Below are positions 45,705 through 55,008 of a stretch of DNA of 64,000 nucleotides, piece after piece. Every line of letters starts with the position of its first letter. Positions within the stretch are counted from its first letter, which is position 1. The position numbers were made by a program, and so were the translations under genes. The notes under the pieces are model-generated. The model did no database searches, had not been told where the DNA came from, and was given only the letters and a program-made list of their open reading frames with translations. Origin of the DNA: Chitinophaga agrisoli (lineage in GTDB: Bacteria > Bacteroidota > Bacteroidia > Chitinophagales > Chitinophagaceae); assembly GCF_008386695.1 (NCBI RefSeq), contig NZ_VUOC01000003.1, positions 1 through 64,000 on the forward strand, written 5' to 3'.

Positions 45705-46898
45705 TCAGATACCTTCCTTGATGGCTTTGAGATACCCTTTATTATTTGATTTTTTAATAACAACCGTCTGGCACTGGTTAAATTTGGCAAATCTATTGAT
45801 CGCATCCGTGATTTTAGCTAGCTCCGGTTTTTCCAGTTGCACAGGTTCAAAATGAAGGTTATGTATCACCAGTTCCCTTTGTTTCCGGTCTGCCTTTGAA
45901 TCCATTCTGGCCACAAAAGTATCGCCAACCAGTACAGGCAAAGAGAAATATCCATACTTCCGTTTGGCCTCGGGAACAAAACATTCTATCTGGTAGTCAA
46001 AATCAAAAAAATCCCTTAAACGATGCCGGAATACATTAAGCACATCAAAAGGCGAAAGAATAAATGCCTCATCACTTAATTGTATCTTTTTATTGTTATA
46101 CCCGGGTAACATATACAGTGGGCTGGCCTTAAGACCGTCTATCACAACCTTGCAGATCTCGCCGGCTGCTGCGAGCTTTTCCAGCTCTTTTTTTACCAGG
46201 TTATTCTTCGCGTAACGGGCCCTCCACGCTATCTCTTTGGGGTAGGCGATCCCGAGCGCGGTTAACTCACGCCGGATAACATGTCGCGCAAATTCCTCTG
46301 GTGTAGGCAGGCTGGTGTCTATATCATCCGGAATTAAATTCATGGGCACATCATATACTTTCAGGAACTCCCTGGTGCGGGTCACCATCAGTTTCCCATC
46401 CAGGTACAACCGTTCCAGGGCCACTTTAGATGGCCGCCAATCCCACCAGCCTGCGCTTGGCGTCTGCCGGTCATTATCAAAATCCTTTACCATCAGCGGC
46501 CCTTCCCGGGTGATCCTGTCCAGCACCTTATTCATGAGATTGATCTCCGGCTGTGGTATTGGTTTTCTGCTGGATGAGAAGCCTTGTTTCACCGGCAACG
46601 AATAGCGGAAATTATGCATGGGAATATATCCCGCGTCGGATGTGAAGTATTCAAAGATCCTTCCATCAGCCTGCAATTCTTCGAGCCATTCCAGTTTATA
46701 ATCTGGTACACGCGATGCGATGGTATGATGATGGGCGCGCTCGATAACGTAATTGGTATCGATCTGGATAAAACCAAGGTGGTCAATAAGTTTGTACACC
46801 GCCTCCGGGCCTTTGCCAAACTGACCCCGCTTAGATAACCCTGCTGCATGAAGGATGATCTTTCTGGCTTGCGATTTAGTGAGGGTAACCTGTTTCAT
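45705..46898 (-). CDS. YcaQ-type winged-helix DNA glycosylase family protein
   Basis: 397 residues from the ATG at 46898; an upstream in-frame codon at 46937 would add 13 residues lacking family similarity. The N-terminal motif LGFIQIDTNYVIERAHHHT contains the Q45-x-D47 catalytic pattern of YcaQ/AlkX/AlkZ-type glycosylases, which unhook interstrand crosslinks. The three winged-helix array and the C-terminal beta domain (GDTFVARMDSKADRKQ) are present. A role in DNA damage repair is inferred from the family. It lies between the VOC and DUF4256 genes. Confidence 0.87.
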   Translation of the reverse strand: MKQVTLTKSQARKIILHAAGLSKRGQFGKGPEAVYKLIDHLGFIQIDTNYVIERAHHHTIASRVPDYKLEWLEELQADGRIFEYFTSDAGYIPMHNFRYSLPVKQGFSSSRKPIPQPEINLMNKVLDRITREGPLMVKDFDNDRQTPSAGWWDWRPSKVALERLYLDGKLMVTRTREFLKVYDVPMNLIPDDIDTSLPTPEEFARHVIRRELTALGIAYPKEIAWRARYAKNNLVKKELEKLAAAGEICKVVIDGLKASPLYMLPGYNNKKIQLSDEAFILSPFDVLNVFRHRLRDFFDFDYQIECFVPEAKRKYGYFSLPVLVGDTFVARMDSKADRKQRELVIHNLHFEPVQLEKPELAKITDAINRFAKFNQCQTVVIKKSNNKGYLKAIKEGI

Positions 46899-46949
46899 AC
46901 CTATAAAGCAAAATAACGAATATTCAGGAATACCCAACAGCCTTACAGA

Positions 46950-47276
46950 TCATTTTTGGTGAAGACACAAGCTGTTCCCATCCAGATCTTTTAGCCACGC
47001 AAAACGGCCCCAGGGCGTATTATCTATCTTGCCCACTTCAATCCCCTTTGCATGCAGCTCCTTAATTTCATTTTCAATATTATCCGTTTCACAGATAATA
47101 CCCTGAAAGCTTGCCAGCGAGATCGTAGTGTTGCCGCCTGGCAACCCCATCTGTATCCACGTTTCACCGTGTGCGCCAGGCGCTTCAACAATTACCTGGA
47201 AACCCAGTTTCAGATAAAATTCCTTTGCCTTTTGCCTGTCCCTGGTAGGAAGCATAATAATTTCAACTGTTCTCAT
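46950..47276 (-). CDS. VOC (glyoxalase/bleomycin resistance) family protein
   Basis: 108 residues, one VOC unit of the usual length: EIIMLPTRDRQKAKEFYLKL at the start, GLPGGNTTISLA in the middle, and PWGRFAWLKDLDGNSLCLHQ at the end. It is a metal-dependent lyase, dioxygenase or ligand-binding protein; the substrate is not readable. First gene of the minus-strand run, divergent from a GlxA-type AraC regulator with 126 bp between starts. Confidence 0.88.
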   Translation of the reverse strand: MRTVEIIMLPTRDRQKAKEFYLKLGFQVIVEAPGAHGETWIQMGLPGGNTTISLASFQGIICETDNIENEIKELHAKGIEVGKIDNTPWGRFAWLKDLDGNSLCLHQK

Positions 47277-47402
47277 TTTTATTAATTTTATGTTGATACA
47301 AAGCTAACGGCATGATGGAAGCCGTATACAGGGTGAAAACGACAATCTTACCCGTTGATTGCGACAAGGCTATTCTCTATTTTGGACATATAAAATCCTG
47401 CA

Positions 47403-48371
47403 ATGAAGCATATATCTATCATACCGCTTTACGATGCCACTATGTCAAGCATCGATAGTTGCCGCCAGCTATTCAGCCGTGTAAATGACTTCATGAAATA
47501 CCAGCACAAACCACCATTTTACGATGTGGAAATTGTGGGGCTGGCTAAAAACACAATGCTTTCAAACGGGCTGTATACTATCAACGTAGACAAGACAATT
47601 GAACAGGTAAAGAAAACAGACATAGTCGTTCTACCCCTATTGTGCGGCGATTTTAAGAAAGCTATCCACGAAAACAAAGCATATAATAACTGGATAACCG
47701 GTCAACACCGTAACAACGCTGAAATAGTCTGCCTTTGCGTGGGCTCATTCTACCTGGCCTCAACAGGGCTGCTGGATAACAAAAAATGCGCAGTTCACTG
47801 GGCTGCCAAAAATGAGTTCAAGGAAATGTTCCCCGGCATAAAAATTATTGATGATACCATTATAACGGACGAGAATGGAATTTATACCTGCGGCGGTGGC
47901 TTTTCATATTTAAACCTGCTATTGTATGTCATTGAAAAACATTTGGGCCGGGATATCTCCATCCTTGCCTCGAAAATGTTTGAGATTGACATAGAACGGA
48001 AAAGCCAAAATCCATTTATGATCTTCATCGGGCAGAAAAAGCACGGCGATGAGATAGTGCTGCAGGCACAGGAATATATAGAGAATAACCCCACCGAAAC
48101 ATTTACTGTTGATGCTGTTTGCGACAAATTTAGTGTGGGAAGAAGGACATTTGAAAGGCGGTTTAAAAAATGTACGGACAACTCGATATTGGAATACATA
48201 CAAAGAGTAAAAGTGGAGTATGCCAAGAAGCATTTAGAAGCAGGTAAGAAAACAATTAATGAGATCATTTATGAGGCAGGGTATAATGACATTGACGCCT
48301 TTAGAAAGACATTTCGAAAGATAACAGACCTTTCACCTCTGGAATACAGGAAAAAATATATGTTACAATAG
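47403..48371 (+). CDS. GlxA-type transcriptional regulator (DJ-1/PfpI domain plus AraC HTH)
   Basis: 322 residues. Residues about 1-190 form a DJ-1/PfpI amidase-like domain (IVCLCVGSFYLASTGLLDNK, with Cys at the nucleophile elbow; ENGIYTCGGGFSYLNLLLYV). The C-terminal 100 residues hold an AraC double HTH (VDAVCDKFSVGRRTFERRFK; INEIIYEAGYNDIDAFRKTF; LSPLEYRKKY). The neighbouring divergent VOC gene is a plausible target. Confidence 0.92.
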   Translation: MKHISIIPLYDATMSSIDSCRQLFSRVNDFMKYQHKPPFYDVEIVGLAKNTMLSNGLYTINVDKTIEQVKKTDIVVLPLLCGDFKKAIHENKAYNNWITGQHRNNAEIVCLCVGSFYLASTGLLDNKKCAVHWAAKNEFKEMFPGIKIIDDTIITDENGIYTCGGGFSYLNLLLYVIEKHLGRDISILASKMFEIDIERKSQNPFMIFIGQKKHGDEIVLQAQEYIENNPTETFTVDAVCDKFSVGRRTFERRFKKCTDNSILEYIQRVKVEYAKKHLEAGKKTINEIIYEAGYNDIDAFRKTFRKITDLSPLEYRKKYMLQ

Positions 48372-48430
48372 ATATTCTCACCAAACTATATTACCTTAAG
48401 AATTCCGTTAGAAAACGCTAAAATCCCATA

Positions 48431-49843
48431 ATGGAAAGAAGGAATTTATTAACCCGGTTCATTATCATATTTCTACTTTCTTTTACAGGCAACAAAAGCC
48501 ATGCGCAAATTGCCAATACCCTGTCTCCGGCCGATAAAGTATTTGGGCTGTCAAAATTTTGGCAGGAAGTCAACTATAATTTTGTTTACCTGGATAAGCT
48601 GGGACGCCCTGCCTGGGACAGCGCCTATAAAGCATTGATCCCACAAGTAGAAGCTACTAAGAACGACTATGAATACTACCGGTTGCTCCAGAAATTCTGT
48701 GCCTTATTAAAAGATGGCCATACGGAGATCACCATGCCACCCATCGAAGGCGTTAACTATATGTACAATACGTTTGGAGATCACCTCCTTGTATTAAAGC
48801 GGGTAGATAATAAAGTGATCATCAAAAGAACATGGAAAAAGGATCTGAATAAGTACCCGCTGGGCAGCCAGATCATAGCGGTGAATGGCTTGCCTACTGA
48901 GCAGTATATCAGGGATAGCATTGCTCCTTATATATCAAGTTCAACCGACTATGTCAGGGACGATATTGCCGCCGGTATGTTATTAAGAGGTTTTCCCGGA
49001 TCAACTTTTACTATCAAAATAAAGAAACCCAATGGAGAACAGGCTACCTATTCATTGACCCATGCCAGGGTTAAGGATAGCATTTTCACCCCTGAAGCCG
49101 GCGCATACCTGGATGAGCAAAAAAGGGAGCTGCTGGAGCATAGGTCTTTTGACAATGGAATCGCCTATATAGCCTTAAATTCTTTTGGAAACCCTAAAAT
49201 TGACACGCTTTTTGAGAACCTGCTTCCGGAACTGGAAAGAGCAAAAGGTATTATAATTGATCTCCGTTATAATGGCGGTGGAGACGATGGCGTAGCCTTC
49301 AGGATCTTACAGCATTTCATAAAAGATACCATACTGGTAGGATCGTCCTTTACCGTGAGGACATTTAATCCCTACCGGCAGGCGGCCGGAAAATTTGTGG
49401 AGGTGGCAGACACCGCCGGGCACCCCGATAAAAGAGAAGCATGGCGGCTCTTTCATGGCTATGCCGTTTACGATGAGCCGGGCGTAGTGCAATCAGAGAT
49501 CGGGAAAGATATCAAAAGGATAGCTGCCCCTGTTGTTATATTAACCGGCATTTACACAGAATCGGCGGCCGAGGACTTTGTAATTGCGGCAGACAATCAA
49601 AAACACATTGTTAAAATAGGCGAACTTACCAATGGCAGCACGGGAATGCCCTATAGCTTTGATATGCCCGGCGGCGGCGCCGCCCGGATCTGTATTAAAA
49701 AGGACGCTTATCCGGATGGGCGCGAATTTGTTGGATATGGTATTCAGCCAGATATAACGGTGGTACCTAAGGTCAATGATTACCTGCAAAATAAAGATGT
49801 GGTGCTGGAGGCTGCGTTGAAATATTTCAGGGAAAAGAAGTAA
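48431..49843 (+). CDS. Exported S41-family peptidase
   Basis: 470 residues with a signal peptide ending SHAQ. A helical N-terminal domain with a tail-specific-protease look (FWQEVNYNFVYLDKLGRPAW) precedes a PDZ-like segment (KYPLGSQIIAVNGLPTEQYI) and the S41 catalytic domain. The latter has GIIIDLRYNGGGDDGV and the nucleophile Ser378 in TESAAEDF. Periplasmic protein-processing role. The next small gene follows after 43 bp and may be co-transcribed. Confidence 0.92.
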   Translation: MERRNLLTRFIIIFLLSFTGNKSHAQIANTLSPADKVFGLSKFWQEVNYNFVYLDKLGRPAWDSAYKALIPQVEATKNDYEYYRLLQKFCALLKDGHTEITMPPIEGVNYMYNTFGDHLLVLKRVDNKVIIKRTWKKDLNKYPLGSQIIAVNGLPTEQYIRDSIAPYISSSTDYVRDDIAAGMLLRGFPGSTFTIKIKKPNGEQATYSLTHARVKDSIFTPEAGAYLDEQKRELLEHRSFDNGIAYIALNSFGNPKIDTLFENLLPELERAKGIIIDLRYNGGGDDGVAFRILQHFIKDTILVGSSFTVRTFNPYRQAAGKFVEVADTAGHPDKREAWRLFHGYAVYDEPGVVQSEIGKDIKRIAAPVVILTGIYTESAAEDFVIAADNQKHIVKIGELTNGSTGMPYSFDMPGGGAARICIKKDAYPDGREFVGYGIQPDITVVPKVNDYLQNKDVVLEAALKYFREKK

Positions 49844-49886
49844 GAAAATAAACGATGGTCATCACTTTGCAAATAACGCAATCTAT

Positions 49887-50357
49887 ATGAACTTATTCAC
49901 ACTGGCACTGATCTTATGCTTGTCAGGCAGTCAAAATAGCAACAGAATGCCTTTCCCCGATAAAGACACAGTATATAATATACGTCATATAGACGGATTA
50001 AGCGAAGATGTGAAGAAACTCTGTTTTATGTGGAAGGGATCTGAGGATCTGGTGGATTCTTCGCTGGCGCTTGAGTACACCGCGCTGCGGTCTACGATCT
50101 ATGTCATGCAGGACACTACCTTATTAGCTTACTATAAGGTGGAGAACCGGAATTTGCCCTTGTTTGTCAATAATTTCGGGCCATTTAGGCAATCGCGTTC
50201 CTCTATAGACTACCAGGAACGGAGATATAAGATAGACCTGGTAGAGAAGAATGCGGAAATGTTAAAAGTAAGTGTAAGTAACGGTGACGGCCCAATTACA
50301 AAAAATAACCTGGCCAGGCCCGTAATATTGACATTGAGTCCCAAAAGAAAGGAATAA
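49887..50357 (+). CDS. Small protein of unknown function, probably exported
   Basis: 156 residues. A short hydrophobic start (LFTLALILCLSGSQ) suggests export. The rest (a possible lipid-type Cys at 12 is not in a good lipobox) is beta-rich with no recognised motif. It lies 43 bp after the S41 peptidase gene on the same strand and before a terminator, so it may be part of that unit. Confidence 0.6.
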   Translation: MNLFTLALILCLSGSQNSNRMPFPDKDTVYNIRHIDGLSEDVKKLCFMWKGSEDLVDSSLALEYTALRSTIYVMQDTTLLAYYKVENRNLPLFVNNFGPFRQSRSSIDYQERRYKIDLVEKNAEMLKVSVSNGDGPITKNNLARPVILTLSPKRKE

Positions 50358-50373
50358 TTAATGGAAATAAGCT

Positions 50374-50410
50374 AAAAGGCTGCCTGCTGTTATCAGCAGG
50401 CAGCCCTTTT
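50374..50410. terminator. Bidirectional hairpin terminator
   Basis: Perfect 12-bp stem GGCTGCCTGCTG / CAGCAGGCAGCC (50378-50389 with 50394-50405) with A-run before and T-run after. It lies between the convergent small-protein and GNAT genes. Confidence 0.9.
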
Positions 50411-50426
50411 ATTAATATAAACTTCA

Positions 50427-50867
50427 CTACCCCTTCAAATGACAAGTCAAATGTAACGCCGCCAATTTATACCCACTCTTCAAATACACCTTCTGTGCTG
50501 TATTATTAGTAAAATCCGTATCCAGCACCACCGCATCCATATCATTATCGCTGGCAATATTTCTTACATAGTCCAGCAGCTGGGACGCCATGCCCTTGCC
50601 CCTGTATGCTTCCAGCGTGCAGAGATCATCAATATAAATAATATAACCACTATGCAGCGATGTCATAATACGATAGCCTGCAAATGCAACAAATCTTTCA
50701 TTATCCATAATGGCAGCGATGCTGTATTTTTCATTTTTCATCATCTCAGCAACCATAGCAGGCCATTTATTCTTATCCAGATGCGGCCGTAATAATGAAG
50801 CTACCTCCCAACATTGTTCAATTTCTAATGTAGTGCAGATGTTTGTAACCTGGTATGTGTCTTGCAT
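50427..50867 (-). CDS. GNAT-family N-acetyltransferase
   Basis: 146 residues. The acetyl-CoA-binding signature is visible as LCTLEAYRGKGMASQLLDYV (motif A, R/QxxGxG/A), with preceding strand IIYIDDLCTL and the C-terminal DTDFTNNTAQKVYLKSGYKL. The substrate is unknown. Downstream of the MocR-type regulator gene on the same strand (82-bp gap). Confidence 0.9.
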   Translation of the reverse strand: MQDTYQVTNICTTLEIEQCWEVASLLRPHLDKNKWPAMVAEMMKNEKYSIAAIMDNERFVAFAGYRIMTSLHSGYIIYIDDLCTLEAYRGKGMASQLLDYVRNIASDNDMDAVVLDTDFTNNTAQKVYLKSGYKLAALHLTCHLKG

Positions 50868-50949
50868 AAATATTTATTTACCGCAAAACTAGAGCAAGGC
50901 CTGGTACGCCATATATACCAATTACAAAATAAAAGCTGGCCCAGCATAG

Positions 50950-52422
50950 TTAATGCAACACCTGCTTCAGGATACCAAGGGCTTCCGTCATTTCATTTTC
51001 ATTAAGGGATGCAAAGCCCATTCGCAAGGCATTGGTATCAAAGGATTCATTCTTGTAAAAGCTTCCGTTACCTATATAAAGCCCTTTCTTTAAGGCGGCT
51101 TCAGACATCTTTACCAAGTTGGTTTTTTTATCAAACTGGGCCCATACCCCCAGTCCTCCCTCCGGTGTATTAAAGCTTATCTTATCACTTAGATCGGCTT
51201 TGAGTAACTCACAGAACGCATTTCTCCGTTGCCGGTATATTTTCAGCGACTTCCGGAAATGCCGGTCCATTTCTCCATTATCAAACATCACGGCAAATGC
51301 CTCTTCCAGCAAGGTGTCTCCCTGTTTATCTATCAGTTGCCGTAAGGCGGCCGCTGCATCAATAAACGCCGGAGACCCCACCATAAAGCCAATGCGCAAT
51401 GCAGGGGCAAAGGTTTTGGAAATAGAGCCAATATAAATTACATTATGATGGTGGTCAATGCTGGCCAGTGGCAGATAGGGTTTATTGTCATAGTGAAAGT
51501 CAAAATCATAATCGTCCTCAATGATCGCAAACCGATGCTCTTTGGCAAGCTTCAGCAGTTTAGCCCGCCGCTCCATGGCCATGGTCACCGTTGTTGGGAA
51601 ATGATGGTGCGGTATCGTGTATACCGCCCTGATTGTTTTGTTCCGCAGTACCTTCTCCAGCTGATCTACATCCATCCCTTGCTGATCAACCGGGATCCGC
51701 AAAAGACGCCCGCCGGCATGTTTGAATGTATCGTCCGCAAAAACATAATTCGAAACGCCCACAGCAATATTATCAGATGCCTGCAGCAGCAATTGTGCAG
51801 CCAGGTAAATGCCCATCTGACTGCCTTTGGTAATAAGTATGTTCTCCGGCGAACAATGGAGGCCTCTGGTATGGGAAAGATAGTTGGCAAGGGAGCGGCG
51901 TAGATGTTCGGAGCCTTTGGCGCTCCCATATTTCAAAAAGTTTTTCCCATAAAACTTCCGGGAAAGGCTGCGGTACTCACGCATTAACGGATCCACCGGG
52001 GCCAGGCGCACGTCCGGAAAGCCGTCGTCAATAGCCAGCCGGGTATGTTGCAGGTCATCGCCTGGCACAGCATCTTTAAAGTTATTGGTCCATATAAACG
52101 CCTCCTGGCGGCTATTTTTCTTGCCGGATGAAGGTACCGATGTTTTGGAAAGTATCGGCAACCGGGAGAGCACAAACACCCCTTTCCGCTCGCTGGATTC
52201 TGCCCAACCCTGGTTGATCAGTTCTTCATATGCCAGCTTTACCGTGTTCCTGTTAATGCCAATCAGGGTTGCCAATATACGCGAGCTTGGCAATATATCG
52301 GATGGCTGCAAAGTACCATTCGTGATCAATGTAATAAAGCTGTTGCATACCTGGATATGCAGCGCTGTATGCGCATTACGATCAACCTGGATCAATGTTT
52401 TGTAGGGTAACATCTGGGCCAT
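50950..52422 (-). CDS. MocR/PdxR-type GntR regulator with aminotransferase domain
   Basis: 490 residues from the ATG at 52422; the in-frame codon at 52458 is a TTG and less likely. An N-terminal GntR winged helix (LPSSRILATLIGINRNTVKL) is linked to a fold-type I aminotransferase domain, with the PLP-binding Lys in IYIGSISKTFAPALRIGFMV and the Asp of IIEDDYDFDFHYDN. Family members bind PLP and regulate an adjacent divergent gene. Here that is the azoreductase gene at 52491, with GGTATAC repeats between the starts. Confidence 0.92.
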   Translation of the reverse strand: MAQMLPYKTLIQVDRNAHTALHIQVCNSFITLITNGTLQPSDILPSSRILATLIGINRNTVKLAYEELINQGWAESSERKGVFVLSRLPILSKTSVPSSGKKNSRQEAFIWTNNFKDAVPGDDLQHTRLAIDDGFPDVRLAPVDPLMREYRSLSRKFYGKNFLKYGSAKGSEHLRRSLANYLSHTRGLHCSPENILITKGSQMGIYLAAQLLLQASDNIAVGVSNYVFADDTFKHAGGRLLRIPVDQQGMDVDQLEKVLRNKTIRAVYTIPHHHFPTTVTMAMERRAKLLKLAKEHRFAIIEDDYDFDFHYDNKPYLPLASIDHHHNVIYIGSISKTFAPALRIGFMVGSPAFIDAAAALRQLIDKQGDTLLEEAFAVMFDNGEMDRHFRKSLKIYRQRRNAFCELLKADLSDKISFNTPEGGLGVWAQFDKKTNLVKMSEAALKKGLYIGNGSFYKNESFDTNALRMGFASLNENEMTEALGILKQVLH

Positions 52423-52438
52423 AGCTTTTATTGGAATT

Positions 52439-52469
52439 GGTATACAAATATAGTCCAAGCCCGGTATAC
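52439..52469. promoter_or_regulatory. Candidate MocR operator: GGTATAC direct repeats
   Basis: GGTATAC at 52439-52445 and 52463-52469, 24 bp start-to-start, in the 68-bp gap between the divergent MocR and azoreductase starts. A related GGTATCA lies at 52482. MocR-family regulators typically bind direct repeats spaced by about two helical turns. Binding is inferred. Confidence 0.5.
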
Positions 52470-52490
52470 TTTTGCCCGAAAGGTATCACC

Positions 52491-53129
52491 ATGAAAAAAG
52501 TACTGGTCATTAATTCAAGCGCAAGGTTGCTTAATTCACAAAGCAGGCAGCTGGCTGCTGTGTTTATTGATCACTGGAAAAGTATCCACAGCAATCCGGT
52601 TATCAGTCTGCGCGAGCTGGGAAATGCGCCTGTGCCGCATATCAATGAAGCCTGGATCACAGCGGCTGCTAAGCCGCAGGCAATAAGGTCTGAAGAAGAA
52701 ATAGCCGTATTAAGGACAAGCGATGTTTTTATAGCAGAGCTGCGGGCCGCGGATCTTATTGTGTTGGCCGCGCCTATGTACAACTGGTCCATTCCTAGTA
52801 CCCTGAAAGCCTATATCGACCATATTTTCAGGGTGAATGAAACCTGGCGGCTTAACCCTAACGATCCGCAATCATATATCGGGTTGCTGGAGAACAAGAC
52901 CCTATTACTCTTGCTGTCAAGAGGCTCAAAAGGATATGAGCCCGGAGAGCCCAGCGAGCAGCTGAACTTCCAAAACACCTATCTGAAAACAGTCTTTAAC
53001 ATCATGGGCATCAACAATATTCATGTGATCGCAATCAACGGCGTTTCCCTTGGCCCCCGCGTACTGGAACAGTCAACCAGTGCTGCTCGCCAACAACTGA
53101 AAGCCTTTATTGAGAAGGAATTAGAATAG
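52491..53129 (+). CDS. FMN-dependent NADH-azoreductase / quinone reductase family
   Basis: 212 residues from the ATG at 52491; an upstream in-frame start at 52431 would overlap the regulator and operator region. A flavodoxin-like start (VLVINSSARLLNSQSRQLA), the FMN loop AAPMYNWSIPSTLKAYIDHI, and the LLLLSRGSKGYEPGE segment match the AzoR/flavodoxin_2 family. It reduces quinones or azo compounds with NADH. Probably controlled by the divergent MocR regulator and transcribed with the following DoxX gene. Confidence 0.9.
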   Translation: MKKVLVINSSARLLNSQSRQLAAVFIDHWKSIHSNPVISLRELGNAPVPHINEAWITAAAKPQAIRSEEEIAVLRTSDVFIAELRAADLIVLAAPMYNWSIPSTLKAYIDHIFRVNETWRLNPNDPQSYIGLLENKTLLLLLSRGSKGYEPGEPSEQLNFQNTYLKTVFNIMGINNIHVIAINGVSLGPRVLEQSTSAARQQLKAFIEKELE

Positions 53130-53225
53130 ATCTGGGCTGGTATAATTCTCATATCTGGATCATAAATACAGCCCAGTAACTACCTAATTTTGCAGTATCA
53201 ATAATCAACAATAAAAATAGTGTTT

Positions 53226-53678
53226 ATGACAAATTCATTTAAGATCCCGCAGCTGCTCTTGCGCATGTCATTAGGGATAGGCTTTCTGTCAACCGTATCT
53301 GACAGGTTGGGCATCCTGGGGCCAATGGGTCCGCAAAGCCCCAATATTGAATGGGGGAACTGGGATAAGTTCATTGACTATACAGGACTGTTAATGCCAT
53401 TCCTGGAAAGACCGGCGGTGAACGTAATGGGAGCCCTTGCAACCATAACGGAAACCATCATTGGGCTCCTGCTCATTACCGGGTTCAAAACAAGAATAGC
53501 AGCTATTAGCAGCTGTATACTTACATCCATTTTCGCTTTGGCAATGACCATATTCCTTGGAATAAAAGCGCCGCTCAACTTCGCCGTATTTACCACCTGT
53601 TTTGGTAGCCTCATACTCGCGAAAATGCCATCCTATAAATGGAGCACGGACGAGTTCCTGACACGTACCGCCGCATAA
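53226..53678 (+). CDS. DoxX-family membrane protein
   Basis: 150 residues from the ATG at 53226; the GTG at 53220 is an alternative. Four hydrophobic segments with the family-like start KIPQLLLRMSLGIGFLS and TITETIIGLLLITGFKTRIA indicate a small integral membrane protein of the DoxX group. These are often found with oxidative or thiol/quinone stress genes. It follows the azoreductase gene by 96 bp on the same strand. Confidence 0.85.
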   Translation: MTNSFKIPQLLLRMSLGIGFLSTVSDRLGILGPMGPQSPNIEWGNWDKFIDYTGLLMPFLERPAVNVMGALATITETIIGLLLITGFKTRIAAISSCILTSIFALAMTIFLGIKAPLNFAVFTTCFGSLILAKMPSYKWSTDEFLTRTAA

Positions 53679-53796
53679 ATACCGCCTTCCCTTTTTGTTT
53701 TAACAACGTAGCAACAAGATGCTATTACCGGACGACAGTTCGTCTTCCGGTAATAGGAGGGGGAGCGGCATGTTTCAACGCTAATAATTCAATGTC

Positions 53797-54372
53797 ATGA
53801 CCAATTATTACACTAAAAAGATCCTGGCTCTTTTGCTGCTCGCGCTGCCATTTGCCGCACGTGCCCAATTGGAAACATATAGCAGGTATAATGGCCACGG
53901 TGTAGTGGAGCCCAACATCAATTATTTTACCTCAAAGAAAATTACCAATAAGATCGCGCTGACCTTCTTTGGCCTCGTTGAACAAGAATGGAGTGAGGCG
54001 CTTGTAGGTGCTTCATATTTTCCCTCAACATCATTTAGTATTGGTGGCAGTATCGGTATTGAACATGGAACACATAGTCCGCGGTACAGCGTCAGTACAT
54101 GGACGGGAAGGGGAAAAACAACACTGGCGGCTTTATTCGAGTTAGGCAGTGGGAAAGACAATTATTTATATAAGGCCAACCTGTTTCATAAATGTACGCC
54201 GCACTTTACTTTCGGCGCTACTGCCTGGAGGCTCCACGGTATAGGACCTAACTTCAGATATACTATTCCCAAATTGCAGACAACTATTTGGGGTATGCCT
54301 GCTTACGACTTTGAAGCAGATCAATCAAGATTGATGATTGGTATTAGCTTGGATATCGCGAAATTAAAATAA
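53797..54372 (+). CDS. Exported protein of unknown function, barrel-like
   Basis: 191 residues with a signal peptide ending ARAQ. The mature part alternates hydrophobic and polar residues and is rich in aromatics and glycine (SIGGSIGIEHGTHSPRYSVS; HFTFGATAWRLHGIGPNFRY), as in small outer-membrane barrels. No family recognised. It is followed by a terminator shared with the convergent AhpD-like gene. Confidence 0.65.
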   Translation: MTNYYTKKILALLLLALPFAARAQLETYSRYNGHGVVEPNINYFTSKKITNKIALTFFGLVEQEWSEALVGASYFPSTSFSIGGSIGIEHGTHSPRYSVSTWTGRGKTTLAALFELGSGKDNYLYKANLFHKCTPHFTFGATAWRLHGIGPNFRYTIPKLQTTIWGMPAYDFEADQSRLMIGISLDIAKLK

Positions 54373-54382
54373 CCGTATAATA

Positions 54383-54416
54383 AGTAAGGCCTTCCAAAGA
54401 ATTGGAGGGCCTTACT
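54383..54416. terminator. Bidirectional hairpin terminator
   Basis: Stem AGTAAGGCC / GGCCTTACT extended by TTCCAA / TTGGA with one bulge, between convergent genes ending at 54372 (plus) and 54445 (minus). Confidence 0.85.
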
Positions 54417-54444
54417 GCTATTTTAATCAATCAATCAAAAAAAA

Positions 54445-54879
54445 CTACGCTGGCATCATTGCAGTAGTGATGCCAATCCGGTTCCACACATTGATCGTAA
54501 TGGCCGCCAGGATCACTTGTGCCAGATAACTTTCCTCAAGCACCTTGGCTGCCTGCTGATAAGTCTCATCTGATACATGTTCGCTAATTAACGTTACTTC
54601 CTCCGTCAGGGCCAGTATCGCCCGTTCTTCTTCAGAGAAGAAAGCAGTATCACGCCATGCATTAAGCGCATAGATCCGCTGCTCCGTTTCACCCGCTTTA
54701 CGCGCCTCTCTTGTATGCATATCAATACAGAAAGCACAACCGTTTATTTGAGATGCCCTGATCTTGATCAGGTCTTTATGTTTCCTTGTCAGTGAGGTGC
54801 TTTCAATGAATTTCTCCAGGCCAAGAACGGCTTTGTATCCATCCGGGGCTACTTCGTCAAGTTTAATTCTTTTCGTCAT
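54445..54879 (-). CDS. AhpD-like carboxymuconolactone decarboxylase family protein
   Basis: 144 residues. The redox motif C48-x-x-C51-x-x-x-H55 (NGCAFCIDMHT) is that of AhpD-type alkylhydroperoxidases. The flanking IKIRASQI and WRDTAFFSEEERAILALTE also fit the family. Peroxide or peroxidase-reductant role in the cytoplasm. It stands alone on the minus strand, near but not linked to the azoreductase/DoxX genes. Confidence 0.92.
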   Translation of the reverse strand: MTKRIKLDEVAPDGYKAVLGLEKFIESTSLTRKHKDLIKIRASQINGCAFCIDMHTREARKAGETEQRIYALNAWRDTAFFSEEERAILALTEEVTLISEHVSDETYQQAAKVLEESYLAQVILAAITINVWNRIGITTAMMPA

Positions 54880-55008
54880 TGCTTGAATTATTTAGATAAT
54901 AGGCAAAACTCCTATGCCACAAAATTAGCGGATTGGTGTGGGCGCATTACAGACCACATTTAAAATAAAGGGTGGCCCAGTGATCTTACCTGTTATCCCA
55001 ATAACCCA

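Noticed and set aside
51445-51903. 152-codon frame antisense to the MocR aminotransferase domain
   Set aside because: Shadow of a complete PLP-dependent regulator.
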